From Gemmata palustris (GTDB taxonomy: Bacteria > Planctomycetota > Planctomycetia > Gemmatales > Gemmataceae), in contig NZ_JAGKQQ010000001.1 of assembly GCF_017939745.1 (NCBI RefSeq), forward strand, positions 8,013,299-8,077,298: a stretch of 64,000 nt of DNA, read 5' to 3'. Shown here piece after piece: positions 24,208 to 33,879 of the stretch. The position numbers were made by a program, and so were the translations under genes. Below the pieces are notes generated by a model. It worked only from the letters and a program-made list of their open reading frames with translations, searched no databases and was not told the origin of the DNA. How positions within the stretch are numbered: the stretch's first letter is position 1; the number at the start of each line of letters is the position of its first letter.

Positions 24208-25608
24208 ATGCGCACGGTGCTCGCCGTGATCGCCTTCGCATTTCTACCGGTCGCGGTCCTCGCGCAACCGGTGCCGGCCTCTCCACCGCCGCCCGCGCCG
24301 CTGCCCCCGGGGCAGGTGATACCGGCCGGGGTCGAACCGCCGTTCTTGCAACCCGGTCAAGAAGTGTCGCAGCCGCTCACACCGGTCGGCCCCATGCCCG
24401 GCGACCGGGAGCCGCCCGCCGCCAAGTCCGAACCCAAACTGGAACCCCCGCCGCCCCCGGATGCGAAGCCGAAGCCGGTGCCGGAGGTGAAGCCCGGTGT
24501 GGAAGTGAAAATCGGCACGCCGAACGGCTCGCGCGGGCCGCTCGGCCCGAACTGGAGCAGCGCCGAACTGCTGTACTGGTGGCCGTCGCGCCAGCCGGTT
24601 CCGCCGCTCGTGTCCGGCGCGCGGACCGGGCTCCCGCCCGTATTCGGTGATCCCGGCACCTCGTTACTGGTTGGAGGTCGGGCGATCGACTCGGACCCGA
24701 GCGCCGGCGGGCGCTTCACGATGGGCTCGACGCTGAACAGTTCCGAGACGGTTGGTTACGAGATCACGTACATGTTCCTCGGTACGCGCACGTTCCGCGA
24801 GCGCGTCACCGATCTGAACGGCGCCGTGCGCAGCTTCGGGCTGCCCTACACGAACGCCACCACCGGCGCGAACGAGTACCTGACACTCGCGCAACCGGGG
24901 GTGAACAGTTCGCTGTTTACTGTGTCCACTTCGACCCGGGTGCAGGGGTGGGAAATAAACACGGTCGCGAACCTGGTCGACGACAAGTCCCTGAAAATCA
25001 ACGCGCTCGCGGGCTGGCGCTACTTCCAGGTTCACGAGGGCTTGCGCATGGAGCAAACGCAGCTCCGGTTCGCGGACATGCCCGGAATCGCCCGGACCGC
25101 GGACCAGTTCGACGCACACAACCGGTTCCACGGCGGGCAACTCGGGCTGCACGCGGACGCACGCAGCGGGAGCGTGTTCTGCGAAATGACCGCGAAGGTC
25201 GCGTTCGGCCAGAACTACGAGGTGGTGAAGAACGAGGGGATGACGGTCCTGCAAACGCCGGTTCTCGGCGGACTGGCGACGCGCGGGTTCGGTGGGAGCG
25301 GCATTTACGTGCAGCCATCGAGTGCGGGCCGCACGGCCAACGGTGTGTTCGCGGTAGTGCCTGAGGGGACGATCAAATTCGGCTTCCGGCTCGGTGACGC
25401 GGGCCGCGTGTACCTCGGCTACACGTTCGTCTACTTGAGTGACGCGGTCCGGCCCGGCGACCAGATCGACCGCACGCTGAACCCGGGGCAAATCCCGATC
25501 GTGAACGGCGCCGGACCCGGGTTCGCGTCCGACCGCCCCGCACGAATCGTGAACCGCTCCGACTTCTGGGCACAGGGGCTGATTATTGGCTTGGAAACGC
25601 GGTACTGA
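24208..25608 (+). CDS. BBP7 family outer-membrane beta-barrel protein
   Basis: Predicted porin-like barrel of the BBP7 family, which is largely confined to planctomycetes. Signal peptide MRTVLAVIAFAFLPVAVLAQ is followed by a Pro-rich linker of about 100 residues. The mature barrel starts NWSSAELLYWWPSRQPVPPL, the family's entry motif, and continues as Gly/aromatic alternating strands to FWAQGLIIGLETRY, whose C-terminal aromatic Tyr is typical of outer-membrane barrels. 466 residues. The ATG at 24208 follows GGGAG. Cargo unknown. Confidence 0.88.
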   Translation: MRTVLAVIAFAFLPVAVLAQPVPASPPPPAPLPPGQVIPAGVEPPFLQPGQEVSQPLTPVGPMPGDREPPAAKSEPKLEPPPPPDAKPKPVPEVKPGVEVKIGTPNGSRGPLGPNWSSAELLYWWPSRQPVPPLVSGARTGLPPVFGDPGTSLLVGGRAIDSDPSAGGRFTMGSTLNSSETVGYEITYMFLGTRTFRERVTDLNGAVRSFGLPYTNATTGANEYLTLAQPGVNSSLFTVSTSTRVQGWEINTVANLVDDKSLKINALAGWRYFQVHEGLRMEQTQLRFADMPGIARTADQFDAHNRFHGGQLGLHADARSGSVFCEMTAKVAFGQNYEVVKNEGMTVLQTPVLGGLATRGFGGSGIYVQPSSAGRTANGVFAVVPEGTIKFGFRLGDAGRVYLGYTFVYLSDAVRPGDQIDRTLNPGQIPIVNGAGPGFASDRPARIVNRSDFWAQGLIIGLETRY

Positions 25609-25681
25609 GTTGGTTTGATACCACACCCCAAGTGCGCGAAACGCGGCACGTGCACCTGGGAATGAGCGAACGAGCCGCGAC

Positions 25682-27397
25682 CTACTTCTTCAGCGGCTTC
25701 GCGGTCTTCACCCGGAGCATGACCTTCAGCCCGTTCGCGTCGCCGCGGGTGAGCAGTTCCACTTTGTCGATCGGCTCCAGAACCGCGGCTAGCACCCCGA
25801 GTTGCGCTGTCAGTGCCATTTCGTCGCCCGCGCCGGCTTCGGCCAGGAGCTTCGCGAGTTGCGGAGCGTGTGCGGTCAGGTAGTCGCGTGCCGAGACCGC
25901 GTTGAATCGCGCGAGAGGGACATCGCCCCCGGATTTGGCGTCGTTCGCGGGCGCGCGGAACGACTTGATTGCGTCTGGTGACGAGGAAACGAGCAGATAC
26001 CCACTTTTCAGCGCGAAGCACGGGCGCACCCCCGCGGGGAACCCGTCGCTGGCGAGCGACTTGATGACCGCGTCGCCGTCCTTCTCTTCTTTCAGCTCGA
26101 TCTGGTCTTTGTGGCTCGCGTTGTACGCGATGCGAACCACCTGGAAGCCGTACTCCAGCGCCTGCACCAGCGCCTTCGACGCCTCCGCCCCCTTTGGCCC
26201 ATCGGTTTGCACTTTCAATGCAGCGACCACTACGGGCACGGTCGCGCCCTTCGCGGGCGGAGCGGCCCACACCACCGCGTCGGGGCCGAGCGCCTCCAAG
26301 ACCAGAGAGAGTTTGTCCTTCCCGACGACGGGGCCGAGCGTTTGCTCCAGTGTCTCGCGAACGCCGGGCTTGCCGTTCATGGGTGCGAGCGCCGCCAGCA
26401 CGTCGATGATGTCGTTCACCTTCGCGCGGCCCGCGAGCGCGAGTAGGGCGTTATCGGGAACGCTGCTCCACAGGGCGGACGGCGTGCGCTCGCCCACGAT
26501 CCACGGTTTCAGACCGACGGGGAGCTTCTCGGGGGTGAAATGCAGTGACACTCCGAGTTCGACGTCTTTCTCAACGGACAGGTACAGCGCAGCGGCATCA
26601 GTCGCGGTCCACACCTCGGCGAACTTCGTGAGGAACCCTTTTTCGTCGGGGTTTGCGTTCTTGATCTTGGCCGTGAGTTCCAGGTCTAAAGCACGTGGAT
26701 TCACGAGCACGACGGCCGCGGCATCGGCCACACCGAGCTTCGTCAGGCGCTCGACGAGTACCGGCGGCTTGTCTTTTGCGCCCCTGTCGCGTTCGATGAC
26801 CGCCTTGATGTCGGGTTCCGATTGCGAGAACGCGAACACGCCGTCGCGGAAGCAGTAGAAGTCCGACGGGCCGTCGGGTTTCTGACGCTCGAAGTACACT
26901 TCGCCAGAGGATTTGCGCTCGATCAGCGACTTCAGCTCTTTCGACTTCATCTGGATGTCGTTGAGCGCATCGAGCACTTTTGCGAGCGCATCGGGCTTTC
27001 GCGGGCGGATAAGAATCACCGACCGCTCGCCCTTCGGGTTGCCGGCCGGCGCGGGCGCGTATGCGAACACCACCGCGTCGCCGATGATGTCGTGAAACAG
27101 GTCCGTGGGGGTGAGCCCGAGCGCGCCGAGAACGGGCGTCGCGCCGTCGGTGAACTTCTTGAAGTCGTCCGAGTTCAGGAGGTGCTTGCCGTGTGCGGAC
27201 GTGGGGAACCACGCGGCGAACGGCGACTCGCTGAGGGCCGTCATGTGGTCGCGGAGGTTCTGCACCACGAGCACGATCGCGCAGTCGGTGGGCGCGAGCC
27301 GCAGGGCCTCGTCGCGCGCGGTCGGAACGGGAGCCGCGAGAACCGGAACGCTGAGACCGAGGAGGAGCGTGAGAACGAGAGCGGCGCGGACGAGCAT
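25682..27397 (-). CDS. Secreted hypothetical protein, 571 aa
   Basis: Exported protein with a clean signal peptide (LVRAALVLTLLLGLSVPVLA, cleavage after AAPVP). The mature part begins ARDEALRLAPTDCAIVLVVQ and holds repeated alpha/beta blocks reminiscent of DUF3352-type planctomycete proteins, such as FYCFRDGVFAFSQSEPDIKA and CFALKSGYLLVSSSPDAIKS, which look like an internal duplication. No catalytic motif. It lies 95 bp downstream of the anti-sigma gene and is probably co-transcribed with the ECF sigma / anti-sigma pair. Confidence 0.65.
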   Translation of the reverse strand: MLVRAALVLTLLLGLSVPVLAAPVPTARDEALRLAPTDCAIVLVVQNLRDHMTALSESPFAAWFPTSAHGKHLLNSDDFKKFTDGATPVLGALGLTPTDLFHDIIGDAVVFAYAPAPAGNPKGERSVILIRPRKPDALAKVLDALNDIQMKSKELKSLIERKSSGEVYFERQKPDGPSDFYCFRDGVFAFSQSEPDIKAVIERDRGAKDKPPVLVERLTKLGVADAAAVVLVNPRALDLELTAKIKNANPDEKGFLTKFAEVWTATDAAALYLSVEKDVELGVSLHFTPEKLPVGLKPWIVGERTPSALWSSVPDNALLALAGRAKVNDIIDVLAALAPMNGKPGVRETLEQTLGPVVGKDKLSLVLEALGPDAVVWAAPPAKGATVPVVVAALKVQTDGPKGAEASKALVQALEYGFQVVRIAYNASHKDQIELKEEKDGDAVIKSLASDGFPAGVRPCFALKSGYLLVSSSPDAIKSFRAPANDAKSGGDVPLARFNAVSARDYLTAHAPQLAKLLAEAGAGDEMALTAQLGVLAAVLEPIDKVELLTRGDANGLKVMLRVKTAKPLKK

Positions 27398-27492
27398 GGG
27401 AAGGCGCTCGGTTTGAAAGTAGTGGGCACCCGAAGCGTGCCCGTCACTCGGAGACGATTAAGACGAGCCGGCACGCAGAACGCACCAAGCAC

Positions 27493-28263
27493 TCAAGAGT
27501 TCGGTTTGGGGTTCACGGAAGCCACGTCGCGCAGCAAACGGCTGAACGCCTTCTGTGCGGTCCCGGTGACCGGTTCGAGAACGAGGCGGGCGGCCTCGGG
27601 CAGTTCCGAGATCGACTTGCGGGCCGGCTGCAGCACCTCTTCCATTCCCATCGGCGCGCCCGGGCCGGCCGGCATCGTGAACGGGTTGGCCAGTACATCG
27701 ATCAGCTTCGGCGCGAGCGCGACGGAATCCGTGATCGGCTTCGGGGCGTCGCGGAACACCTGACCGGCTTTCGCGACCTCATCGCCGATGTGGATCGGGT
27801 CCGGGGTCGGGCGCGTGCCCTTCACACGCGGTTCCGGGGCGACCTCCGTTTGTTTTGCCGTTTCTTTCGGGAGCCACATATCCGGGTCCTGTTCGGGCTT
27901 TTGGGCCGGATTCGTAATGGCGAACACCGCCAAGAGAACCGCCGCGGTGAGCACGGCCCACGTTGCGGCCTTGTAGACACTTCGGCGCGTCTGCGTGTGC
28001 CGATCTGCGTGTACCGCGTGGAGCACGCGATCCGTGAAGTCTACGGGCGCTGGGGCCGGTTCGCTCGGTGTCGCGAGAACGGAGAGGAGCACCCGCGCGG
28101 CACGCAGGCGCTCGCGGCAGGTCGCGCACGCGCCGAAGTGCGGATCCGCGTCGAGCGCTTCGGGCGGAACGTCGCCGTCGAGCACGCGCTGGATGCCGTC
28201 AACGGTCGCACGGCACGCCGGCGGAGTGGGTTCGGTGTCGAAGAGATCGTAAGGCTCTCGCAT
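27493..28263 (-). CDS. Membrane-anchored zinc-finger anti-sigma factor
   Basis: Probable anti-sigma factor for the sigma gene 7 nt upstream. The cytoplasmic N-terminus has a ZAS-type zinc motif HFGACATC (His42, Cys46, Cys49). One transmembrane helix lies at about 97-118 (AATWAVLTAAVLLAVFAITN). A ~140-residue Pro-rich periplasmic tail follows. 256 residues. The gene order sigma / anti-sigma / secreted protein is typical of envelope-stress ECF modules. Confidence 0.82.
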   Translation of the reverse strand: MREPYDLFDTEPTPPACRATVDGIQRVLDGDVPPEALDADPHFGACATCRERLRAARVLLSVLATPSEPAPAPVDFTDRVLHAVHADRHTQTRRSVYKAATWAVLTAAVLLAVFAITNPAQKPEQDPDMWLPKETAKQTEVAPEPRVKGTRPTPDPIHIGDEVAKAGQVFRDAPKPITDSVALAPKLIDVLANPFTMPAGPGAPMGMEEVLQPARKSISELPEAARLVLEPVTGTAQKAFSRLLRDVASVNPKPNS

Positions 28264-28270
28264 GGCTCGC

Positions 28271-28837
28271 TCACCCCGGGCTAGGGGCTTTGGGTACTTC
28301 TTCTTCGGGTACGAGTCCGCGACTCCGCAGGCGATCCAGAATTTCGAGCCGCGCGCGGTGCAGCCACGTTTTCACCGTCCCAACCGGGCGCCCCACCGCT
28401 TCCGCGATCTCCTCATACGGCTGGCCGTGCTCGTGGAACAGCACGAACACTTCGCGGTACTCGTGTCGCAGCCCGTCCACCGCGGCGCGGAGTTCGCCGG
28501 CCAGCTCCACCGAGTCGTCCGCGGGCTTGCGGTCGGGGGTGTCGTCGAGGTAGTCCGCCAGGCTCGGCGCACGGGCACGTTTGCCGATCCAGGTGCGGCA
28601 CCGGTTCACCGCGATGCCCAGAACCCACGGGCGCAGCGGGCGCTCGGTGTCCCACCGGTTCATGCTCCGGAACACGCGGATAAACACTTCCTGTGCAACG
28701 TCTTCGGCGTCGTGCTCGCTCGCGAGTAGGCGCCGACAAACGGCGAGAACGTCGGACTGGAACCGCTCGACCAGTTCGCGCGCCGATGCCGGGCAACCGG
28801 TCAGGCACCGTTTCACGAGCGCGGCGTCGGCGGACAC
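28271..28837 (-). CDS. ECF RNA polymerase sigma factor
   Basis: Extracytoplasmic-function sigma-70 factor, 188 residues. Region 2 spans about 20-85 (LVERFQSDVLAVCRRLLASE, DAEDVAQEVFIRVFRSM) and region 4 about 120-172 (LRHEYREVFVLFHEHGQPYE, EIAEAVGRPVGTVKTWLHRA). There is a Pro/Glu-rich C-terminal tail. The next gene encodes a ZAS-type anti-sigma factor, so activity is likely released by an envelope signal. Confidence 0.93.
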   Translation of the reverse strand: MSADAALVKRCLTGCPASARELVERFQSDVLAVCRRLLASEHDAEDVAQEVFIRVFRSMNRWDTERPLRPWVLGIAVNRCRTWIGKRARAPSLADYLDDTPDRKPADDSVELAGELRAAVDGLRHEYREVFVLFHEHGQPYEEIAEAVGRPVGTVKTWLHRARLEILDRLRSRGLVPEEEVPKAPSPG

Positions 28838-28981
28838 GACCTACCCTCTGACTCTGATGTACCCGCGAACGCAAGGAGGGGTTTCAGAAATGGTGTTCGC
28901 GGCTCACAGAGCGGAATTTGGACCGAAAGCACGAAGAGAAAGATGAGCCGCAGATGAAAGGCACGATTAAAGCAAAAGACA

Positions 28982-29141
28982 GATTGGCCACAAAAAAGCA
29001 CAAAGGGCACAAAAGGGAACCAAGAGAACAGAAATCAGAGGTCAGAAGACAGAACCTCAAAAGTCGCTCTGTTCCGTTACTACTTTCTCGACTTGGTTTT
29101 CGGTCTTCTTTTGTGCCCTTTGTGCTTTTTTGTGGCCAATC
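28982..29141. repeat. Long inverted repeat, family A copy 2
   Basis: 33-nt arms at 28982-29014 and 29109-29141 match copy 1 exactly, and the central segment is nearly identical to copy 1 some 26 kb away. Outer flanks (GCCGCAGAT..., ATCTGCG...) resemble copy 1 but are more decayed. It lies in the ~360-bp gap between the sigma-factor start and the 90-residue gene stop. Confidence 0.9.
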
Positions 29142-29199
29142 TGCCTTGTTCTGAATCCGCGTCTATCTGCGTTCATCGGCGGCCACTCTTCCTCATTGG

Positions 29200-29472
29200 T
29201 CAGCCCGTTTTTTCGATCGCGGCGCGGAGCAGGTCGATGACCTCGTGGACGGACGCTTCCTGAAGCGTTTTGCCCCGCTTTTCGAGGTTCTCGCCGAACC
29301 GGATCGCCGTTTCCTGCATCCGCTCGTGGGTGCCCGCGGAGCCGCCGACCACGACCATCTCCTCGGTGCGGGTCACGCGGGTGTGCCCGTCCTCACCGTC
29401 CAGTCCCACGCCGACCACTCCGGTGACCTTGGGTGCGGTTTTCTTCCGCCGCTGAGGTTTCTTCCCGGACAT
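29200..29472 (-). CDS. Hypothetical protein, 90 aa
   Basis: Short soluble protein with a basic N-terminus (MSGKKPQRRKKTAPK), a Gly/Val/Asp middle (GVVGVGLDGEDGHTRVTRTE), and a helical C-terminus (FGENLEKRGKTLQEASVHEV, IDLLRAAIEKTG). The ATG at 29472 has AGGGGA about 6 nt upstream; a frame running back to 30639 is antisense to the phosphatase gene and rejected. Family unknown. It lies divergent from the FHA-GAF-PP2C gene with a ~190-bp shared promoter region. Confidence 0.65.
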   Translation of the reverse strand: MSGKKPQRRKKTAPKVTGVVGVGLDGEDGHTRVTRTEEMVVVGGSAGTHERMQETAIRFGENLEKRGKTLQEASVHEVIDLLRAAIEKTG

Positions 29473-29665
29473 GACTATTCCCCTGATAATTACGTCTGTG
29501 TTGTCCGACACGGACCCCGTTAAGCGTATTCTATCTTGAACTGAAACTGCGCGCGTGCGCCTGGTTTGGTTGCTTGCGGAAATTGGGCCGGAGCGGTACC
29601 ATTCGAGGTGATTTGTCCGCGTTGTTCCGATCGTCGTTCCGTTTTCTACATTGCGGGCGCTGTCC

Positions 29666-31429
29666 ATGCCGTCACTCATTCTGTTGAAGTCACCCGAAGG
29701 GTCCGCGCCGAACAAGAACATTCCCCTGAACGGGGAGACCCTCGTGATCGGGCGCGACGAGAAGGAGTGCCAGATCGTCATCCCGCACCACGCGGTGAGC
29801 CGCAGGCACGCGCAGGTGCTGCGGGTCGGGGGGCAGTTCTTCATTGAGGATCTCAAGAGCCGCAACCGCACATACGTGAACAGCAAAGAGGTCACGGGCC
29901 GGCTGGCGCTCAAGCCGGACGACCGGATCAAGATCTGCGACTTCCTGTTCCGGTTCCACGACGAGCGCGCGGTCCGCCCGCAGCCGCTCCCGGACTGGCT
30001 GTCCAAGGGCCGCACCGCCGACGACGAGGAAGAGAACGGGCAGACCACGATCGAGGGCTCGGCCACGAAGGGGGCCGCCCAGAGCTTCCTGGAAGTGGCC
30101 CCGTCGGACCGGCTCCGCGCGCTCCTGGAAATCAGCACGAACCTGTCCCGCACGCACGAATTCGACCCGCTGCTCGCGCAGATCGCCGACACGCTGTTCG
30201 GGGTCTTCAAGCAGGCCGACCGGTGCTTCGTTCTGATGCTCGAGGAGAACGGCCGCGCCCTGCCCAAAGTGGTCAAGAGCCGCCGGGCCGGGATGGAGGA
30301 CACGCGGTTCAGCAAGACCATCGTGAAGAAGACCCTCGACTCGATGCAGTCGTACCTGAGTGAGGACGCGGGCAACGACGCCTCGCTCGGCCCGGCCGCG
30401 AGCATCGCCGAGTTCAAGATCCGCTCGGTGATGTGCGTGCCGCTCGCGACCGCCGACGGGCGCCCCATCGGGGCGCTCCAACTGGACACCCAGGACCGCA
30501 CCAAGAAGTTCAGCCTCGACGACCTGAACCTGCTCACGATCGTCGCCAATCTCGCGAGCATCTCGATCGAGAAGGCCCGGATGCTCGCCCAGATGCTCGA
30601 GCGCGAGAAGGAGGCGAAGGAGATCGAGTTGGCCCGCAAGGTGCAGCTCGGGTTCCTGCCCCAAACGCTGCCCGACGTGCTGGGGTACGAGTTCTACTCG
30701 CACTACTCGCCGGCCCAGACGGTCGGCGGCGACTACTACGACTTCGTGCCGCTCCGCGACGGGCGCATGGCCATCGTGCTCGGCGACGTGGCCGGGAAGG
30801 GCGTCTCGGCGGCGCTGCTCGTCGCCAAACTCAGTTCCGAAGTACGGTTCTGCCTGCTCACCGTGCCCGACCTCGCGCAAGCCGTGGCCCTGCTCAACGA
30901 CCAGATGAGCAACTCGATGGGCGACCGGTTCGTGACCCTCGCGGTCCTGGTCCTCGACCCGATCGACCACGCGCTCACCATCGTGAACGCCGGGCACATG
31001 AGCCCCAAGCTGTACCGCGCGGCCACCGACCAACTGATCGACGCGATCTCCCTCGACGACACCGGCACGCCCATCGGCGCCCAGCCCGGGTACCCGTTCG
31101 TGCAGGTCACGGTCCGGCTGGACGTGGGCGACTCGCTGGCCATGTTCACCGACGGCGTGACGGACGCGATGAACCCGGCCGGCGCGATGTTCGGCCCCGA
31201 GGCCGTGGACCGGTGCCTCGTCCCCGACGACTCGGCCCTGAACGCCGACGCCCAGCGCCCCAAGCACCTGGGCGAGCGCCTCGTTAACGCGGTGCGCAAG
31301 CACGCCAACGGCCGCGCGCAGAACGACGACATCGCCGTGGTCACCTTCGGGCGCCTCGAGCCCGGCGCCGGGCCGACCACCAACACGAGCCGCATCGCCG
31401 CCGCCGGCATTCAGAAGATGCGGGTGTGA
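29666..31429 (+). CDS. FHA-GAF-PP2C (SpoIIE/RsbU-type) phosphatase
   Basis: Cytoplasmic signalling phosphatase of 587 residues. The N-terminal FHA domain (about 5-100; VIGRDEKECQIVIPHHAVSR, RRHAQVL, FIEDLKSRNRTYVN) binds phosphothreonine. A central GAF domain (about 150-320; VMCVPLATADGRPIGALQLD) senses a small ligand. The C-terminal SpoIIE/PP2C domain (about 350-575) has VGGDYYDFV, VLGDVAGKGVSAALLVAKL and AMFTDGVTDAMNPAGAMFG, with metal-binding Asp residues in GD and DG. Such proteins usually dephosphorylate anti-sigma antagonists; no partner switch gene adjoins. FHA suggests input from Ser/Thr kinases such as the one at 52458. Confidence 0.92.
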   Translation: MPSLILLKSPEGSAPNKNIPLNGETLVIGRDEKECQIVIPHHAVSRRHAQVLRVGGQFFIEDLKSRNRTYVNSKEVTGRLALKPDDRIKICDFLFRFHDERAVRPQPLPDWLSKGRTADDEEENGQTTIEGSATKGAAQSFLEVAPSDRLRALLEISTNLSRTHEFDPLLAQIADTLFGVFKQADRCFVLMLEENGRALPKVVKSRRAGMEDTRFSKTIVKKTLDSMQSYLSEDAGNDASLGPAASIAEFKIRSVMCVPLATADGRPIGALQLDTQDRTKKFSLDDLNLLTIVANLASISIEKARMLAQMLEREKEAKEIELARKVQLGFLPQTLPDVLGYEFYSHYSPAQTVGGDYYDFVPLRDGRMAIVLGDVAGKGVSAALLVAKLSSEVRFCLLTVPDLAQAVALLNDQMSNSMGDRFVTLAVLVLDPIDHALTIVNAGHMSPKLYRAATDQLIDAISLDDTGTPIGAQPGYPFVQVTVRLDVGDSLAMFTDGVTDAMNPAGAMFGPEAVDRCLVPDDSALNADAQRPKHLGERLVNAVRKHANGRAQNDDIAVVTFGRLEPGAGPTTNTSRIAAAGIQKMRV

Positions 31430-31458
31430 TCCGTCGGGAGTGCCCGAGACCCACGTCC

Positions 31459-31564
31459 CACGTTCCAACAGTCGCGGAGCTCCGGCGGCTCCGCGCCCCA
31501 AGTCGAAATGCGTTCGCTTTTCATCTCCACTTGGAACTGTGAAACGTGGAACTGTTGGAACGTG
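31459..31564. repeat. Inverted repeat (family F)
   Basis: CACGTTCCAACAGT at 31459-31472 pairs with ACTGTTGGAACGTG at 31551-31564. A second hairpin CGCGGAGC...GCTCCGCG lies just inside the left arm, and further GGAACT units repeat to about 31590. It occupies the gap between the phosphatase and clpS. Confidence 0.75.
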
Positions 31565-31664
31565 TAACCGCTGGAACTCTGGAACTTAGAACCCCTGACG
31601 GGTTGACCCCGCGCCGGGATCGGTGACAATAAGAGGGGACTCACTGGGCTACGGAGAACGCGAC

Positions 31665-31991
31665 ATGCCCGGACCGGCCACTCTCCCCGACACTGAAGTC
31701 GAGACGGACCAGCGCACGAAGCGGCAGCCCCCCTATCACGTCGTGCTGCTCAACGACGACGACCACAGCTACGAGTACGTGATCGAGATGCTGAAGGCCC
31801 TGTTCGGCCACCCGATCGAGAAGGGGTACCAGCTCGCGAAGATCGTGGACACGAAGGGCCGCGCCATCGTCTGCACCACCAGCCTGGAGCGCGCCGAACT
31901 GAAGCGCGACCAGATCCACTCTTACGGCGCCGACCCCCGCATCCCGCGCTGCAAAGGGGCCATGACCGCGGAACTGGAAGCCGCCGAATGA
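31665..31991 (+). CDS. clpS: ATP-dependent Clp protease adaptor ClpS
   Basis: Adaptor that binds the N-domain of ClpA/ClpC and delivers N-degron substrates. 108 residues. The core starts YHVVLLNDDDHSYEYVIEML and carries the family LLNDD motif; it continues through KALFGHPIEKGYQLAKIVDT, GRAIVCTTSLERAELKRDQI and HSYGADPR. The ATG at 31665 is preferred to an upstream codon at 31623 because it gives the usual short, flexible N-terminus. No clpA or clpC adjoins. Confidence 0.93.
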   Translation: MPGPATLPDTEVETDQRTKRQPPYHVVLLNDDDHSYEYVIEMLKALFGHPIEKGYQLAKIVDTKGRAIVCTTSLERAELKRDQIHSYGADPRIPRCKGAMTAELEAAE

Positions 31992-32463
31992 CAAGGCAAA
32001 AGGTGTACGAGTTACGTAGTAGCGGGGTTGGGAAGTCGATGGAGGGGCTTGGCCAAGCGGCCCCGCGGACGATCCTCACTTGGGCGCGAACCAACTGGCG
32101 CCGGTGGTGAGCCGACGGTACTCCAGCCGCACGAGCGCCCGCGCTGCGCAACCACATCGGGTTGGCCCGGCGCGTTCGTACCGTTCGAGGCCCCCGGCTT
32201 TGCGGCGGACATCAGTTGGGTCGAAGCCGAGACCGCGATCCGTTCGCGCCGTCCCGTTCACTGGGAAGCTCTTCTAATCTCCGCGCTTCGTCTGAATCGG
32301 ACTCGGGCCGAGCGGAGGATCGCGAGTGCTCCGCTGTTAAGGCGATGTTCGCCGTGCGGCCCGAGCCGCTAAGAGAACTTCGCGCCGGTACGACACTTGG
32401 TCCGCTGGGCGCGGGGGCGGAGAGTATATTGCCGGTGATGCCCGACACCGACACGGGTGCGAT
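31992..32463. other. Intergenic region before the histidine kinase
   Basis: About 470 bp between clpS and the kinase. Short frames on both strands are Arg/Ser-rich GC artefacts with no ribosome site or recognisable fold. It presumably contains the kinase-regulator promoter; no clear motif was found. Confidence 0.35.
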
Positions 32464-33855
32464 GTGCCGTTACACAATTACCCCGGGCGCCTGTTACTCG
32501 CTACCAGCGTGTCCAGCGCGCTCCTGCTGGCCACGTCCGTCGCGGTGGCGGTATACCTGAACGCGCAACAGCTCCGAACGGCCGAAGTTCTGAACGAGAA
32601 CATCGGGAGCCGGCGCGCGGCCGCCAACCTGCACGAGACGCTCGTTGATCTCGCCGCGCTCCACCAGCGCGGGGTAACCAACCTGGAGCCGCTCCACGAG
32701 CGGGTCAAGTCGCACCTCGCGGAGATCGTGCGCCTGGCCGACAAGGGGGCGGAGAAGGACCTCGCGGAGCGGGTGGCCGAGAGTTTCACCAAATACCTGT
32801 ATCTGTGTTCGCTGACCTTCGGTGAGATGGCGGCCGAGTACCTGACTTCGCACACCATTCCCGAGTGCGACCGGTTGCGCGACTTCAACGCCCTGGAGAT
32901 CGAGAAATCGGAACTCGACCACCGGACGACCCTGCGCCGACTGACGTGGGGGTTCGTCGCGGTCGGGGTGCTCGGGTCGGCCGCCGGTCTGTTACTCGGG
33001 TACGGGTTGGCACGCGGGCTCCGCCGGGCGGTGGATTCGCTGCTGATTCGGCTCCAGGATGCGTCCGGGATGCAGGACCTCGCCACCGTCGAATGGCAAC
33101 GGGACGGGCACGCCGGCCCCGACGGGTCGGACGAACTCGCGAACCGGGTCGAACAGGTGGTGCGTCAATTACAGCAGCGGGAACAGGACGTGCGCCGGGC
33201 GGAGCGACTGGCGGCCGTGGGGCAACTCGCCGCCGGGGTCGCGCACGAGATCCGCAACCCGCTCACCTCGGTGCTACTGCTCGTTCAGATGGCCCGACTG
33301 GACCCCAAGGCCGGGGCGCTCACGGACGACGATCTGACCCTCATTGACAACGAACTGGGCCGGATCGAGCAGTCCCTGCGCACGTTGCTCGACTACGCAC
33401 GCCCGCCGAAACTGGAGCGCGTGGCGTGCGACCTGACCGCGGTCGCGGACAGCGCCGTACAACTGGTTCGCGGGCGCGCGGCGCAGCAGGGGGTCACGGT
33501 CCGGTTCGCCCCACCGGGGCCGACGGCTCTCAACGCGGACCCGGGCCAGCTCCGCCAAGTGGTCGTCAACTTGATGCTCAACGCGCTGGACGCGATGCCG
33601 ACGGGCGGTGCCCTCGAATTGACCGTCGGGCGCGACGGTACCGACGCCACCCTCACTGTGAGTGACACCGGGGCGGGGATCGCGCCGGACATGCTCCCGC
33701 GCCTGTTCGAGCCGTTCGCGACGGGCAAGGAGACCGGGGTCGGCCTTGGGCTGGTGGTGTCCCGGCGAATCGTGGAAGATCACGGCGGGGGACTGCACGG
33801 GTTCAATCGGCCGGCCGGCGGGGCCACGTTTTTGGTTCGCCTCCCCACCCGATAA
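32464..33855 (+). CDS. Membrane sensor histidine kinase (NtrB-like)
   Basis: Two-component sensor, 463 residues. TM1 is at about 9-32 and TM2 at about 161-183 (TWGFVAVGVLGSAAGLLLGY), giving a ~130-residue periplasmic helical sensor. The HisKA motif AGVAHEIRNPLTSV carries phospho-acceptor His261. The ATPase domain has N box VNLMLNALDAMPTGG, G1 DTGAGIAPDM and F/G2 FEPFATGKETGVGLGL. It starts with GTG at 32464. The regulator gene follows 24 bp later, so the two are a cognate pair. Confidence 0.92.
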   Translation: MPLHNYPGRLLLATSVSSALLLATSVAVAVYLNAQQLRTAEVLNENIGSRRAAANLHETLVDLAALHQRGVTNLEPLHERVKSHLAEIVRLADKGAEKDLAERVAESFTKYLYLCSLTFGEMAAEYLTSHTIPECDRLRDFNALEIEKSELDHRTTLRRLTWGFVAVGVLGSAAGLLLGYGLARGLRRAVDSLLIRLQDASGMQDLATVEWQRDGHAGPDGSDELANRVEQVVRQLQQREQDVRRAERLAAVGQLAAGVAHEIRNPLTSVLLLVQMARLDPKAGALTDDDLTLIDNELGRIEQSLRTLLDYARPPKLERVACDLTAVADSAVQLVRGRAAQQGVTVRFAPPGPTALNADPGQLRQVVVNLMLNALDAMPTGGALELTVGRDGTDATLTVSDTGAGIAPDMLPRLFEPFATGKETGVGLGLVVSRRIVEDHGGGLHGFNRPAGGATFLVRLPTR

Positions 33856-33879
33856 TGCGCCCCGGGCGCGAGACACGCG

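Noticed and set aside
29200-30639. 479-codon extension upstream of the 90-residue gene
   Set aside because: The extra part is antisense to the FHA-GAF-PP2C gene and is Ser/Arg-rich; a good ribosome site exists at the internal start 29472.
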